Shown here: positions 17,777 through 26,375 of the stretch, one piece after another
Layout: the number at the start of each line of letters is the position of its first letter
Numbering within the stretch: position 1 is the first letter of the stretch
Assembly (NCBI RefSeq): GCF_003614435.1
Contig: NZ_CP025546.1
Coordinates: forward strand, 6,138,001-6,202,000
Direction: 5' to 3'
Length of the DNA stretch: 64,000 bases
Origin: Mycobacterium paragordonae
Lineage (GTDB): Bacteria; Actinomycetota; Actinomycetes; Mycobacteriales; Mycobacteriaceae
Notes under the pieces: generated by a model
Told to the model about the DNA's origin: nothing
Seen by the model: only the letters and a program-made list of their open reading frames with translations
Databases searched by the model: none
Program-made: the position numbers and the translations under genes

Positions 17777-20488
17777 ATGGATTTAGCCATCCTATTCTGG
17801 TGCTATAAAGAAGCCCAGCTCTGCGCAGACCGGCTACGTCTTCTACGTCATTACAATGCCAATACACCCATCTATGTCTTGTTCGGTGGCGCACCGGGCG
17901 ACGTGCCGATTTTCGAAAGTGAATTAGGTCCGTACGCCGATGATTTTTTTGTATTCACCGAGGCGCGATCTCCGCAGTGGAAATGGAAGCACGGGGACAT
18001 GCTTATCTCGAGATGGTTCCGCGAACGCGGGCATCTCTTGGAATGGGACTCGATCGCGCTCATCCAGTGGGATATGCTCGTCTTCGCACCCGTTGAAAGG
18101 TTATTTCCGGACATCAAGAAAGATGAACTTCTGCTGCCCAGCCTGCGGCCGGTAAACGAAGTGCAAGACTGTTGTTACTGGGTGATGCCGCAATATGACC
18201 ATTACCGGGAATATGAAGAATTCCTGCGTGAATATGATTTGCAAGAACGCGATTCCTGGTATTGCCCACTCATCGTGGCGGTCTTTCCCCGCACGTTTCT
18301 TGATAAATTCTCCAGGCGAAAAAGCCCAGAGATGGGATTCCTGGAATACACCATTCCGACGCTCGCAAAATACTGGGGCTTCGACTTCTGTACCCGGCAT
18401 TCCTATACGCAGTGGTATACCGGTCCCATTTTTCGCAAGACCGATCCGCACCCCTACTACACCATGCTGAACAGTGTCCAGGAAGAATGCCAGGATCGAT
18501 ACGTGCTGTTGCACCTCATGGATCCGTGCGGCCTTCGCATATTTCATCCGTACTCGCGACACATTCACACCGACCGGCTTTCCCGTACGCTTCCGGCTTG
18601 GCTCAATTTCCTGCGCTGCAACGAATGGGACTTCGCGGAACTCTTCGGTGAGTCGACGCGCACCGCTGCGCGCCACGCGATCGCCGGCTTAGATCTGGCT
18701 CTGCCCGATCCCGTGACCACGCGCCCAGCGATCTGCTTGAACATGGTTCTGGAAAACGACAGGCACCACCTGCGGGACGTGTTGGACCGAGTTGCGCCCC
18801 TGATTAGTTCATGGGTAATCGTTGACTCGGGCTCAACAGATGGGACCCAGGATTTCGTCCGGACCAGCATGGCCAGTGCGGGAATCCCCGGCCAGCTGTA
18901 TGAACGCGCTCGGGCCAACCTCCCTTCTGGCCGAAATCAGGGGCTTAACCTTGCGCAGGACCACGGTGACTACATATGGATCCTGGACGCCGGCGACACA
19001 CTCGTGGGCACACCCGACCTGACCCGGCTAGGCGCTGACATCTACTGGCTACGGCATCTCGACACCAACGGCAACACCTGCTGGCGCGCGCGGCTGTTCC
19101 GCGACGGATTACGCGTGGACTACGACAGCGCCATCTCCGAATACGCCGCGGACGACGCCGAAGCTGTTATCGGCACGCGCGTTGAGGGGCAGTATCACAT
19201 CGAATCCCCTCGCCAAACCGTCGGCAGCGGGGATCCGCAAGTCAAGCTCGCCTGCGACCGCGATCTATTGCTGGCCGAGGTCGAGCGGAACCCCGAGGAT
19301 GCGCGGTGGGTCTTCCGAATCGCTGAAAATTGCTACGCTCGAGGCGATTTCGTTGACGCGCGCAGTTGGTATGCGCGGTTGGCCGAGATGCTTGCCGGAA
19401 AGGTCGGCTGGGAGGAGCAAGCGTACGCCGCGATGTGGCGGGTCGCCGAGTCGATGGCTCAACTCGATGAGTCGAGGCCCGCGGTCCAGGACGCTTACCT
19501 GCGAGCGTGGGAGTTTCGACCCACTCGCGCCGAACCGTTGCACGAAGTCGCGCGGCGCTGCCGGGAAGAGCAGCGCTGGGAACTCGGATATCTGTTTGCC
19601 GAGGCCGCCGCCGAAATCCCGTATCCGGAATCAGACAGACTATTTGTCCGCCCTGACGTCTATGCCTGGCGTGCGCTCGATGAGCAGGCGGTGTGCGCCT
19701 CCTGGATCGGCAAGCAGGCCGAGACTTTCACGCTGTGCCGGCGCCTGTTGGCCCGACCCGATTTGCCCGAGACTGATCGGCAACGAATTGCCGAAAACCG
19801 CGACCTGGGTGTACCGACAATGCTCGAAGCGGCGTCCTCCTACCCCGACGCGGTAGTGCAGTCCCTGCTGGCCAACCCCGGTGAGCCCGAGATTGTCATT
19901 AGCCTCATCGCCGGGCCGGACCTGGCCAGCACCGAGCACACGCTGAACACATTTGTTCACTGCTGCACCGATATCTCGCGGGTCGGTCGGTTCCTGGTCC
20001 TCGATGGCGGCCTGTCTGCAAAGGACCGCGCACTACTTGCGCAGCATTACCACTTCCTCGAATTCCTCGACCCCGGCAACGGGCCGAACGACCACCTCGC
20101 CCACCTTTACCAGCACATTGATGCAAGGTTCTGGCTTCATCTGGGCGAGGGTTGGCGGTTTTTCGCCCCCGAAAACCTCATCACCCGCCTGACAGCCGTG
20201 CTGCAGGCCGAACCACACGTATTCCAGGTCGCCATCAACTACACCGACGCAGCGAAACTCACCGGCACCAGCGCACCCGAAACCGCCGTCCGCCGCACAG
20301 CAGAGACCGGCCGCTACCTCCTCACCGGCGCAATAACCACCGGCCCAGCGATGTTCGACACCACACGCCTGGCGCGCGCCGGCGGCATACCTGGCACCCA
20401 TCCGATCACCAAACTCGCACAACGCGCGGCCACCCTCGGACTAAACACCGGCAGCCTCGACGAAGTCCTCTGCATCACGACACTCTGA
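17777..20488 (+). CDS. Novel N-terminal domain fused to a GT2/TPR module with altered DxD, module gene D
   Basis: The 903-residue product starts with ~300 residues unlike its paralogues (MDLAILFWCYKEAQL, QWKWKHGDMLISRWF, ALIQWDMLVF at 94-103). The QWDM position and strand pattern suggest a separate GT-A-like enzyme, which is not proven. A module follows from residue ~317 with CLNMVLENDRH instead of CLNMIVRNEAH and LDAGD (403-407) instead of MDADD, so its GT2 site may be inactive. The helical part and C-terminal domain follow, 739 bp of them nearly identical to gene B. The extreme 3' end (ITKLAQRAATLGL) matches gene C instead. Start ATG 17777; no clear leaderless element. The N-terminal coding part is AT-richer. 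Confidence 0.65.
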   Translation: MDLAILFWCYKEAQLCADRLRLLRHYNANTPIYVLFGGAPGDVPIFESELGPYADDFFVFTEARSPQWKWKHGDMLISRWFRERGHLLEWDSIALIQWDMLVFAPVERLFPDIKKDELLLPSLRPVNEVQDCCYWVMPQYDHYREYEEFLREYDLQERDSWYCPLIVAVFPRTFLDKFSRRKSPEMGFLEYTIPTLAKYWGFDFCTRHSYTQWYTGPIFRKTDPHPYYTMLNSVQEECQDRYVLLHLMDPCGLRIFHPYSRHIHTDRLSRTLPAWLNFLRCNEWDFAELFGESTRTAARHAIAGLDLALPDPVTTRPAICLNMVLENDRHHLRDVLDRVAPLISSWVIVDSGSTDGTQDFVRTSMASAGIPGQLYERARANLPSGRNQGLNLAQDHGDYIWILDAGDTLVGTPDLTRLGADIYWLRHLDTNGNTCWRARLFRDGLRVDYDSAISEYAADDAEAVIGTRVEGQYHIESPRQTVGSGDPQVKLACDRDLLLAEVERNPEDARWVFRIAENCYARGDFVDARSWYARLAEMLAGKVGWEEQAYAAMWRVAESMAQLDESRPAVQDAYLRAWEFRPTRAEPLHEVARRCREEQRWELGYLFAEAAAEIPYPESDRLFVRPDVYAWRALDEQAVCASWIGKQAETFTLCRRLLARPDLPETDRQRIAENRDLGVPTMLEAASSYPDAVVQSLLANPGEPEIVISLIAGPDLASTEHTLNTFVHCCTDISRVGRFLVLDGGLSAKDRALLAQHYHFLEFLDPGNGPNDHLAHLYQHIDARFWLHLGEGWRFFAPENLITRLTAVLQAEPHVFQVAINYTDAAKLTGTSAPETAVRRTAETGRYLLTGAITTGPAMFDTTRLARAGGIPGTHPITKLAQRAATLGLNTGSLDEVLCITTL
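18677..18703 (+). other. Relict promoter/start block inside gene D
   Basis: GCGATCGCCGGCTTAGATCT then GGCTCTGCCC aligns with the promoter of gene B (GCGATCGCTGGGTACGAT, TTGGCC, GTGCCC at 10395-10424). TACGAT has become TTAGAT (18689-18694) and the GTG start has become CTG (18701). Here the block is translated as AIAGLDLALPDP, linking the novel domain to the GT2 module. It marks the fusion joint. Confidence 0.65.
19679..20417 (+). repeat. 739-bp segment shared with 11376-12114 (copy in gene D)
   Basis: Partner of the segment in gene B, with the same length and no gaps, about 99% identical by eye. Beyond 20417 the sequence follows gene C instead of B, so gene D is a mosaic. Confidence 0.85.
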
Positions 20489-20672
20489 CCGGCGCACACC
20501 GTGGATCACCGCCAAAGCCCGACCGAACAGATCGCAGGAATAGTGCCCTGAATGTCACCTCAGCGCGGGGCGCTCCCCCGTCGACACTTGAGAGCCACCG
20601 CAGCCTGCGGCTTCGCACGCGAAATGGCCGTGCGGAACGTCGGGATGTCGGGATGTCGCTTGAAGAAGTAGA

Positions 20673-22316
20673 TTAACCGCTGGCTACGTGCGCTGCGTGC
20701 ACATCATCAGCCGGCCGCGCCTCGGTCTGCTCCTTGGCCCAGCGGTAATCCGGCTTGCCAGCGGGTGACCGCTTCACCTCGTCGACGAACCAAAGACTGC
20801 GCGGCACTTTGTATCCCGCGATCTCCGAGCGCACGAAGCTGTCCAGCTCCGACAACGACGGCCGCGCTCCTTCCCTGGCCTGCACCACGGCCGCGACGTG
20901 CTGGCCGTAACGCGGGTCCGGCACACCGACCACCAGTGCGTCGAACACGTCGGGGTGGCCCTTCAGCGCCGCCTCGACCTCTTCGGGGTAGATCTTCTCG
21001 CCGCCGCTGTTGATCGACACCGATCCGCGGCCCAGCATCGTCACGCTGCCGTCCTCTTCGACCAGGGCGTAGTCGCCCGGAATCGCATACCGCACACCGT
21101 TGATCGTCTTGAACGTCTCGGCCGTCTTCTTCTCGTCCTTGTAATAACCGACGGGAATATTGCCCTTCTTGGCAATGAACCCGCGCACGCCCGAGCCGGG
21201 CTTCACTTCGTTGCCTTCGTCGTCGAGGACGACGGTGCGGTGGTCGATGGTCACCCGCGGGCCGCCGCTGTGCGGCGCGTCCTTGGCGACGATGCTGGTG
21301 CCACCAAACCCGGTCTCGGACGAGCCGATTGAGTCGGTGATGACCCGATTCGGCAGCAGCTCAAGGAGTTTCTCCTTGATGCTCGGCGAGAACAGGGCGG
21401 CGGTGCTGGCCAGCAGGAACAGCGACGACAGGTCGTAATCGTTGTCCTTCTGCAGTGCGTCGAGCAGCGGACGGGCCATCGCGTCACCGGTGAAGAACAG
21501 CAGGTTCACTTTGTGCTTGTGAATGGTCCGCCACACCTGCTCGGCGTTGAACTCCGGTGCGAGGACGGTGGTTTGGCCGGAGAACAGCGACATCCAGGTC
21601 GCCGACTGGGTGGCCCCGTGAATCATCGGTGGAATCGGGTACCGGACCATCGGCGGATTCGCGGCGGCCGCCTTGGCGAGATCGTACTCGTCCTTGACGA
21701 ATTCCCCAGTGGCGAAGTCGGTTCCGCCGAGGAGCACACGGTAGATGTCTTCGTGGCGCCACATCACGCCCTTCGGGAAGCCGGTGGTGCCGCCCGTGTA
21801 GAGCAGGTAGATGGCGTCCGCGGTGCGGTCACCGAAGTCGCGCTCGGGTGAGCTGTCGGCGATCGCGGAGTAGAACTCGACGCCGCCGTAGCGCTGATAG
21901 TCGAGGTCGCTGCCGTCCTCCACGACCAGCACCGTCTTGACGTTCGGGGTGTCCGGCAGCACGTTGGCGACGCGGTCTGAGTACTGGCGCTCGTGCACCA
22001 GCGCCACCATGTCGGAATTGTCGAAGAGGTAGCGAAGTTCGCCCTCGACATAGCGGAAGTTGACGTTGACCAGGATGGCGCCCGCCTTGATGATGCCCAG
22101 CATCGCGATCACGATCTCGATGCGGTTGCGGCAGTAGAGGCCGACCTTGTCGCCCTCGCGCACACCCTGGTCCATCAGGTAATGCGCGAAGCGATTGGCC
22201 TTCTCTTCCAGTTGGGCATACGTCAACTGCTCGTCACCGCAGATGAGAGCAACACGATCCGGCACAGCGTCAATGGCGTGCTCGGCTAGGTCAGCAATAT
22301 TCAGAGCCACGGCCAC
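20673..22316 (-). CDS. fadD19: Steroid-side-chain acyl-CoA ligase FadD19
   Basis: The 547-residue product is collinear with M. tuberculosis FadD19 (Rv3515c), an ATP-dependent CoA ligase for C26-oxidised (and branched) sterol side chains. The AMP-binding signature [14 protein letters not shown], the GSSETGFGG region, [17 protein letters not shown] and a C-terminal [12 protein letters not shown] lysine motif are all present. The start GTG 22316 matches the usual [10 protein letters not shown] start. GTG 22310 is an alternative placed 7 nt after a possible -10 TAATTT (22318-22323) that overlaps the KstR box. It is divergent from echA19 across that operator. It lies next to the glycosyltransferase island, with which it is convergent. 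Confidence 0.95.
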   Translation of the reverse strand: MAVALNIADLAEHAIDAVPDRVALICGDEQLTYAQLEEKANRFAHYLMDQGVREGDKVGLYCRNRIEIVIAMLGIIKAGAILVNVNFRYVEGELRYLFDNSDMVALVHERQYSDRVANVLPDTPNVKTVLVVEDGSDLDYQRYGGVEFYSAIADSSPERDFGDRTADAIYLLYTGGTTGFPKGVMWRHEDIYRVLLGGTDFATGEFVKDEYDLAKAAAANPPMVRYPIPPMIHGATQSATWMSLFSGQTTVLAPEFNAEQVWRTIHKHKVNLLFFTGDAMARPLLDALQKDNDYDLSSLFLLASTAALFSPSIKEKLLELLPNRVITDSIGSSETGFGGTSIVAKDAPHSGGPRVTIDHRTVVLDDEGNEVKPGSGVRGFIAKKGNIPVGYYKDEKKTAETFKTINGVRYAIPGDYALVEEDGSVTMLGRGSVSINSGGEKIYPEEVEAALKGHPDVFDALVVGVPDPRYGQHVAAVVQAREGARPSLSELDSFVRSEIAGYKVPRSLWFVDEVKRSPAGKPDYRWAKEQTEARPADDVHAAHVASG

Positions 22317-22321
22317 CAAAT

Positions 22322-22335
22322 TAGAACGTGTTACA
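22322..22335. promoter_or_regulatory. KstR box, fadD19/echA19 divergent promoter
   Basis: TAGAACGTGTTACA fits the KstR operator TnnAACnnGTTnnA. It lies 6 bp before the fadD19 start and 45 bp before echA19, so one repressor site can serve both. Confidence 0.85.
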
Positions 22336-22380
22336 TTTCTTGACAAGCTCACACCCCATGTCGATGAAGAGGCGGTAGCC

Positions 22381-23190
22381 GTGGCGGAGCAGCCAGCAAA
22401 CGAATCTGGACCTGACGCACTGGTGGAGCAGCGTGGTCACACGCTCATCGTGACCATGAACCGGCCGCACCGCCGCAACGCGCTGAGCACTGAAATGATG
22501 CAGATCATGGTCGAGGCGTGGGACCGCGTCGACAACGATCCCGACATCCGCTGTTGCATCCTGACCGGTGCTGGTGGCTACTTTTGCGCGGGCATGGACC
22601 TCAAGACCGCAACCCAGAAGCCGCCGGGCGACTCCTTCAAGGACGGCAGCTACGACCCGTCGCGCATCGACGCTCTGCTCAAGGGTCGCCGACTCACCAA
22701 GCCCTTGATTGCAGCCGTCGAAGGACCGGCGATCGCCGGCGGCACCGAGATCCTGCAGGGCACCGACATCCGGGTGGCCGGCGAGAGCGCCAAGTTCGGC
22801 ATCTCCGAGGCCAAGTGGAGCCTGTACCCGATGGGTGGGTCGGCCGTCCGCTTAGTCCGCCAGATCCCCTACGCGGTTGCGTGCGACCTGCTGCTGACCG
22901 GACGCCACATCACCGCGACCGAGGCCCTCGAGATGGGCTTGATCGGGCACGTCGTCCCGGACGGTCAGGCCTTGACCAAGGCACTCGAACTCGCCGAGAT
23001 CATCGAGAACAACGGCCCTCTGGCGGTGCAGGCAATCCTGCGGACCATCCGCGAGACCGAAGGTATGCACGAGAACGAGGCGTTCAAGATCGACACCCAG
23101 ATCGGCATTCAGGTGTTCCTGTCCGACGACGCCAAGGAAGGCCCCCGGGCGTTCGCCGAGAAGCGCAAGCCGGAGTTCAAGAACCGCTGA
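22381..23190 (+). CDS. echA19: Enoyl-CoA hydratase EchA19
   Basis: The 269-residue product is collinear with M. tuberculosis EchA19 (Rv3516), a crotonase-fold enoyl-CoA hydratase of sterol side-chain beta-oxidation. The oxyanion-hole segments [13 protein letters not shown] and [13 protein letters not shown] and the Glu-containing [14 protein letters not shown] are visible. The GTG 22381 start follows GAAGAGGCGG, a plausible ribosome-binding site; six residues longer than the M. tuberculosis protein. Regulated by the shared KstR box. The gene corresponding to Rv3517, next in M. tuberculosis, is absent: cyp142 follows after 52 bp on the other strand. Confidence 0.93.
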   Translation: MAEQPANESGPDALVEQRGHTLIVTMNRPHRRNALSTEMMQIMVEAWDRVDNDPDIRCCILTGAGGYFCAGMDLKTATQKPPGDSFKDGSYDPSRIDALLKGRRLTKPLIAAVEGPAIAGGTEILQGTDIRVAGESAKFGISEAKWSLYPMGGSAVRLVRQIPYAVACDLLLTGRHITATEALEMGLIGHVVPDGQALTKALELAEIIENNGPLAVQAILRTIRETEGMHENEAFKIDTQIGIQVFLSDDAKEGPRAFAEKRKPEFKNR

Positions 23191-23242
23191 ACCGCTCACA
23201 CTCCTGAGCCCTCGGCTGCGAGGGCGAACATCATCCGAGCGT

Positions 23243-24463
23243 CTACCCCAACACCGGCGCGCTCGGCGTAAACACCACCGGCATCGACTCCAGGCCGGAC
23301 ACGAAGTTCGCCGGCCGCAACGGCAACGCGGACTCATCGGCCAACCGCAGGTCGGGCAACCGCTGCAACACCCGCGACGTCATCATCGACAGCTCCAACC
23401 GGGCCAGCTGGTTACCCATGCAGAAGTGAGTGCCGAAGCCAAAAGCCAAGTGACTGTTCGGGTTACGCCGGATATCGAACTTCTCTGGCTGGTCGAACAC
23501 CGACTCGTCGAAGTTCGCCGCCTCGAACAACAGCATGATCTTCTCCCCCGCGCTCAACGAGGTGCCATGAAACTCCGTGTCCGCGGTCAGCGTGCGGCAC
23601 ATGTTCTTCACCGGCGACGTCCAGCGCAGCATCTCCTCGATGGCACCGGGTAGCAGGCCCACGTCGCCCACCAGATCCGCGAACTGATCCTGATGCCGCA
23701 CCAGTTGCTCGGTGCCCCCGCTCAACGTGTGCCGGGTCGTCTCGTCGCCGCCGATCAGGATCAGCAGCGTCTCCATGACGATCTCTTCGTCCGACATCCG
23801 CTGACCCTCGACCTCGGCGTTGATCAGGATCGAGTACAGGTCGTCGGTCGGCTCCGCACGGCGCTTGCCGATCAGGTCCATGGTGAACGCCGTGTACCCG
23901 GCGAACGCCTCCATCACCGTCTGGAACTCCACCGAGGTCGGGTCGATGTGCGACGACAGCCCGCACACCAGATCGTCCGACCACTTCAGCAACATCCCCC
24001 GCTCGGACGGCAGCACCCCCAGCATGTCGCCGATCACCGCCATCGGAAGCGGCGCGGCGATATCGCGGACGAAGTCGCACTCCCCCCGCTCGCACACCGC
24101 GTCGATCAGGGTGTCGCACAGCTCCCCGATCGACGCCTCTTTGTCCTTCACCCGCTTGCGCGTGAAGCCGGCGTTGACCAGCTTGCGCCGCACCAGATGC
24201 GCGGGGTCGTCCATGTCGATCATGTACGGCATACCCGGCTGATCGGGGCGGATGCCGCCAGTGCTGGAGAACAGCTCCGGGTTGCGCTCCGCGTCCAGGA
24301 TGGCCTGATACGTTGTCGCGCCTGCCAATCCATTGCGGTCCCGGAACACCGGCTGGTTGGCCCGCATCCAGCGATACGCCTCCCGGGCCGCCACACCGTC
24401 GGCATAGAAATTGCCGTCCGCCAGATCGATGTTCAGGATCGTGTCCGGAATCGTTGACGTCAT
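23243..24463 (-). CDS. cyp142: Cytochrome P450 CYP142
   Basis: The 406-residue product matches CYP142 (Rv3518c), which oxidises the C26/C27 methyl of cholesterol and cholestenone to the acid, backing up CYP125. It has the I-helix LIGGDETTRH, the ExxR region (EEMLRWTSPVKN follows), and the haem-ligand loop FGFGTHFCMGNQLARLE with the proximal Cys. The N-terminal VDLADGNFYA-type start is conserved as IDLADGNFYADG. GGAGG precedes the ATG by 7 nt. The upstream region to the acetoacetate-decarboxylase-like gene is only 45 bp and shows no KstR box. Confidence 0.93.
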   Translation of the reverse strand: MTSTIPDTILNIDLADGNFYADGVAAREAYRWMRANQPVFRDRNGLAGATTYQAILDAERNPELFSSTGGIRPDQPGMPYMIDMDDPAHLVRRKLVNAGFTRKRVKDKEASIGELCDTLIDAVCERGECDFVRDIAAPLPMAVIGDMLGVLPSERGMLLKWSDDLVCGLSSHIDPTSVEFQTVMEAFAGYTAFTMDLIGKRRAEPTDDLYSILINAEVEGQRMSDEEIVMETLLILIGGDETTRHTLSGGTEQLVRHQDQFADLVGDVGLLPGAIEEMLRWTSPVKNMCRTLTADTEFHGTSLSAGEKIMLLFEAANFDESVFDQPEKFDIRRNPNSHLAFGFGTHFCMGNQLARLELSMMTSRVLQRLPDLRLADESALPLRPANFVSGLESMPVVFTPSAPVLG

Positions 24464-24495
24464 CTACAGCCTCCAGTTTTCTGCCTCGAGGCCAT

Positions 24496-24501
24496 TACAG
24501 T
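24496..24501 (+). promoter_or_regulatory. -10 TACAGT, leaderless promoter of Rv3519-like gene
   Basis: TACAGT is followed by 7 nt and ATG 24509, and there is no ribosome-binding site. This fits a leaderless transcript. Confidence 0.5.
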
Positions 24502-24508
24502 AAGCCCC

Positions 24509-25219
24509 ATGCCTGTCTCGCAACACACCATCGCCGGAACCGTCCTCACCATGCCGGTGGTCATTCGCAAGGCCGACCAGCATTCGGCGATGTTCTCCGT
24601 CGACGCCGACGCCGCCCAGCGACTCATCGATTACAGCGGCCTCGAAATCTTTCAATACCTGCCCGGCCGGGCGATTCTGTTGCAACTGCTCGTCCGCTAC
24701 ATCGACGGCGACCTCGGCAAGTACCACGAGTACGGCACCGCGTTCCTGGTCAACAAGCCCGGCAGCCATGAAAAAGGCATCCGCGCGATGGCCGGCGCGG
24801 CCACCCTCATCCATCAACTGCCGGTCGACCAGGAGTTCACCCTCGAGGCCGGCCGCACCATCTGGGGATACCCAAAGATCATGGCGGACTTCAACGTTCG
24901 CGAGGGACGCAAGTTCGAGTTCGACGTCAGCGCCGACGGTCAGTTGATCACCGCCATCGAGTTCAGCCGCGGCCTGCCCCACCCCGCGCCCAAACCCCAG
25001 ACATTGACGACCTACTCCTGCCTGGACGGCGTGACCCGCGAGACCACCTCGACCATGCAGAGCACGGGTGTGCGGACCCGGCTCGGCGGCGCCAAGATCC
25101 GTCTCGGCGAGCACCCCTACGCCAAGGAACTCGCGACGCTGGGACTGCCCAAGCGGGCGCTGATGACGCAGTCGGTCACCAACGTGGAGATGTCGTTCGG
25201 CGACGCACGCGCCGTCTGA
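24509..25219 (+). CDS. Acetoacetate decarboxylase-like protein (Rv3519 orthologue)
   Basis: The 236-residue product is collinear with Rv3519 and belongs to the acetoacetate decarboxylase-like fold (PF06314). Visible features are YIDGDLGKYHEYG, FTLEAGRTIWGYPKIMADF, which holds the conserved Gly/Lys loop, and LGEHPYAKELATLGLPKRALM. The family's Schiff-base lysine may be the Lys in WGYPK. Its reaction is not established. Its place among sterol genes suggests a role in handling a steroid or acyl intermediate. It is divergent from cyp142 and convergent with the LLM gene. A KstR box lies just after its stop. Confidence 0.85.
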   Translation: MPVSQHTIAGTVLTMPVVIRKADQHSAMFSVDADAAQRLIDYSGLEIFQYLPGRAILLQLLVRYIDGDLGKYHEYGTAFLVNKPGSHEKGIRAMAGAATLIHQLPVDQEFTLEAGRTIWGYPKIMADFNVREGRKFEFDVSADGQLITAIEFSRGLPHPAPKPQTLTTYSCLDGVTRETTSTMQSTGVRTRLGGAKIRLGEHPYAKELATLGLPKRALMTQSVTNVEMSFGDARAV

Positions 25220-25241
25220 CATCAACTCCATCCGGCCAATC

Positions 25242-25255
25242 TAGAACGTGTTCTA
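25242..25255. promoter_or_regulatory. Perfect KstR box in a convergent gene gap
   Basis: TAGAACGTGTTCTA is a perfect palindrome. It lies between two gene ends (stop at 25219 on plus, stop at 25277 on minus), so it is not upstream of either flanking gene. Confidence 0.85.
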
Positions 25256-25276
25256 ACACCCCCGCAAGCACCGGCC

Positions 25277-26308
25277 TCAGGTCAGCGCGGCGAGGTCCCG
25301 TACCTGCTCAACACTGCGAGCACCCACCACCATCATGGTGACGCCGGACGCCTCCCAGGCCACGATCTGCTTACGCACGTAGTCCAGATCACCGACGATC
25401 ATGGCGTCGTCGACCAACTCGTCCGGGATGACCTTCGCCGCCTCGTCCTTGCGGTTCGACCGGAACAGCTTGGTGACCTCGTCGACCACCTCGGAGTACC
25501 CCATCCGGCGGTAGACGTCGGCGTGGAAGTTGGTGTCCTCGGCGCCCATGCCGCCCATGTAGAGCGCGAGGTACGGCTTGACCGCCTCGAACGTCCCGGC
25601 ACGGTCCTCGGTCACCACCACCTGCGCCGTGGCGCACACCTCGAAGTCCTCGCGGCTGCGGCGGGCGCCGGGCCGGGCGAATCCCTCATCCAGCCATTCG
25701 TTGTAGGTGTCGGCCATCCGCGGCGAGTAGAAGATCGGCAACCAGCCGTCGCAGATCTCGGCCGCCAGCGCAACGTTCTTCGGACCTTCCGCGCCCAGCA
25801 TGATCGGGATGTCGGCGCGCAACGGGTGGGTGATGGGCTTCAGCGGCTTACCCAAACCTGTTGTCCCCTCGCCCGTCAGCGGCAGCGGATAGTGCGGACC
25901 ATCGCTGGTCACCGGCTTCTCCCGGGCCCAGACCTGGCGCACGATGTCGATGTATTCGCGGGTGCGGGCCAGCGGCTTGGGGAACCGGGCCCCGTACCAG
26001 CCCTCGACCACCTGGGGCCCGGACACACCGAGGCCGAGGATGTGCCGGCCGCCGGACAGATGGTCCAGCGTCAGCGCCGCCATCGCGCAGGCGGTCGGCG
26101 TGCGCGCGGACAGCTGCACCACGGAGGTGCCCAGCCGCACCCGCTGCGTCTCCCGACCCCACCAGGCCAGCGGCGTGTAGGCGTCCGAACCCCAGGCCTC
26201 GGCGGTGAACACGGCGTCGAATCCGGCTTCCTCGGCGGCGGCGACAAGCTCCGCGTGGTTCTCCGGCGGCTGAGCGCCCCAATATCCCAGTTGCAGTCCG
26301 AGCTTCAT
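25277..26308 (-). CDS. LLM-class F420-dependent oxidoreductase (Rv3520c orthologue)
   Basis: The 343-residue product matches Rv3520c, a luciferase-like TIM-barrel enzyme expected to use coenzyme F420. It begins MKLGLQLGYWGAQPP and has VFTAEAWGSDAYTPLAWWG, VRLGTSVVQLSARTP, HILGLGVSGPQVVEGWYG and the late DIPIMLGAEGPKNVALAAEICDG-type segment, all typical of the family. GGGAGG precedes the ATG. It is divergent from the OB-fold gene across a KstR box, so KstR control is likely. The substrate in sterol catabolism is not known. Confidence 0.88.
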   Translation of the reverse strand: MKLGLQLGYWGAQPPENHAELVAAAEEAGFDAVFTAEAWGSDAYTPLAWWGRETQRVRLGTSVVQLSARTPTACAMAALTLDHLSGGRHILGLGVSGPQVVEGWYGARFPKPLARTREYIDIVRQVWAREKPVTSDGPHYPLPLTGEGTTGLGKPLKPITHPLRADIPIMLGAEGPKNVALAAEICDGWLPIFYSPRMADTYNEWLDEGFARPGARRSREDFEVCATAQVVVTEDRAGTFEAVKPYLALYMGGMGAEDTNFHADVYRRMGYSEVVDEVTKLFRSNRKDEAAKVIPDELVDDAMIVGDLDYVRKQIVAWEASGVTMMVVGARSVEQVRDLAALT

Positions 26309-26352
26309 GCGCAGCCTCCCAAGCCGTCAAAGCGCGTAGTTGAAACCATTCT

Positions 26353-26366
26353 TAGAACCTGTTCTA
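26353..26366. promoter_or_regulatory. KstR box between LLM gene and DUF35/OB-fold gene
   Basis: TAGAACCTGTTCTA, a palindrome with a CT/AG centre, lies 10 bp before the GTG of the OB-fold gene and 45 bp before the divergent LLM gene. Confidence 0.85.
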
Positions 26367-26375
26367 CTCGAATGC

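Noticed and set aside
20565..20610. Hairpin-like GC arms after gene D as a terminator
   Set aside because: Stems are short or have a one-base loop, and there is no U-tract.
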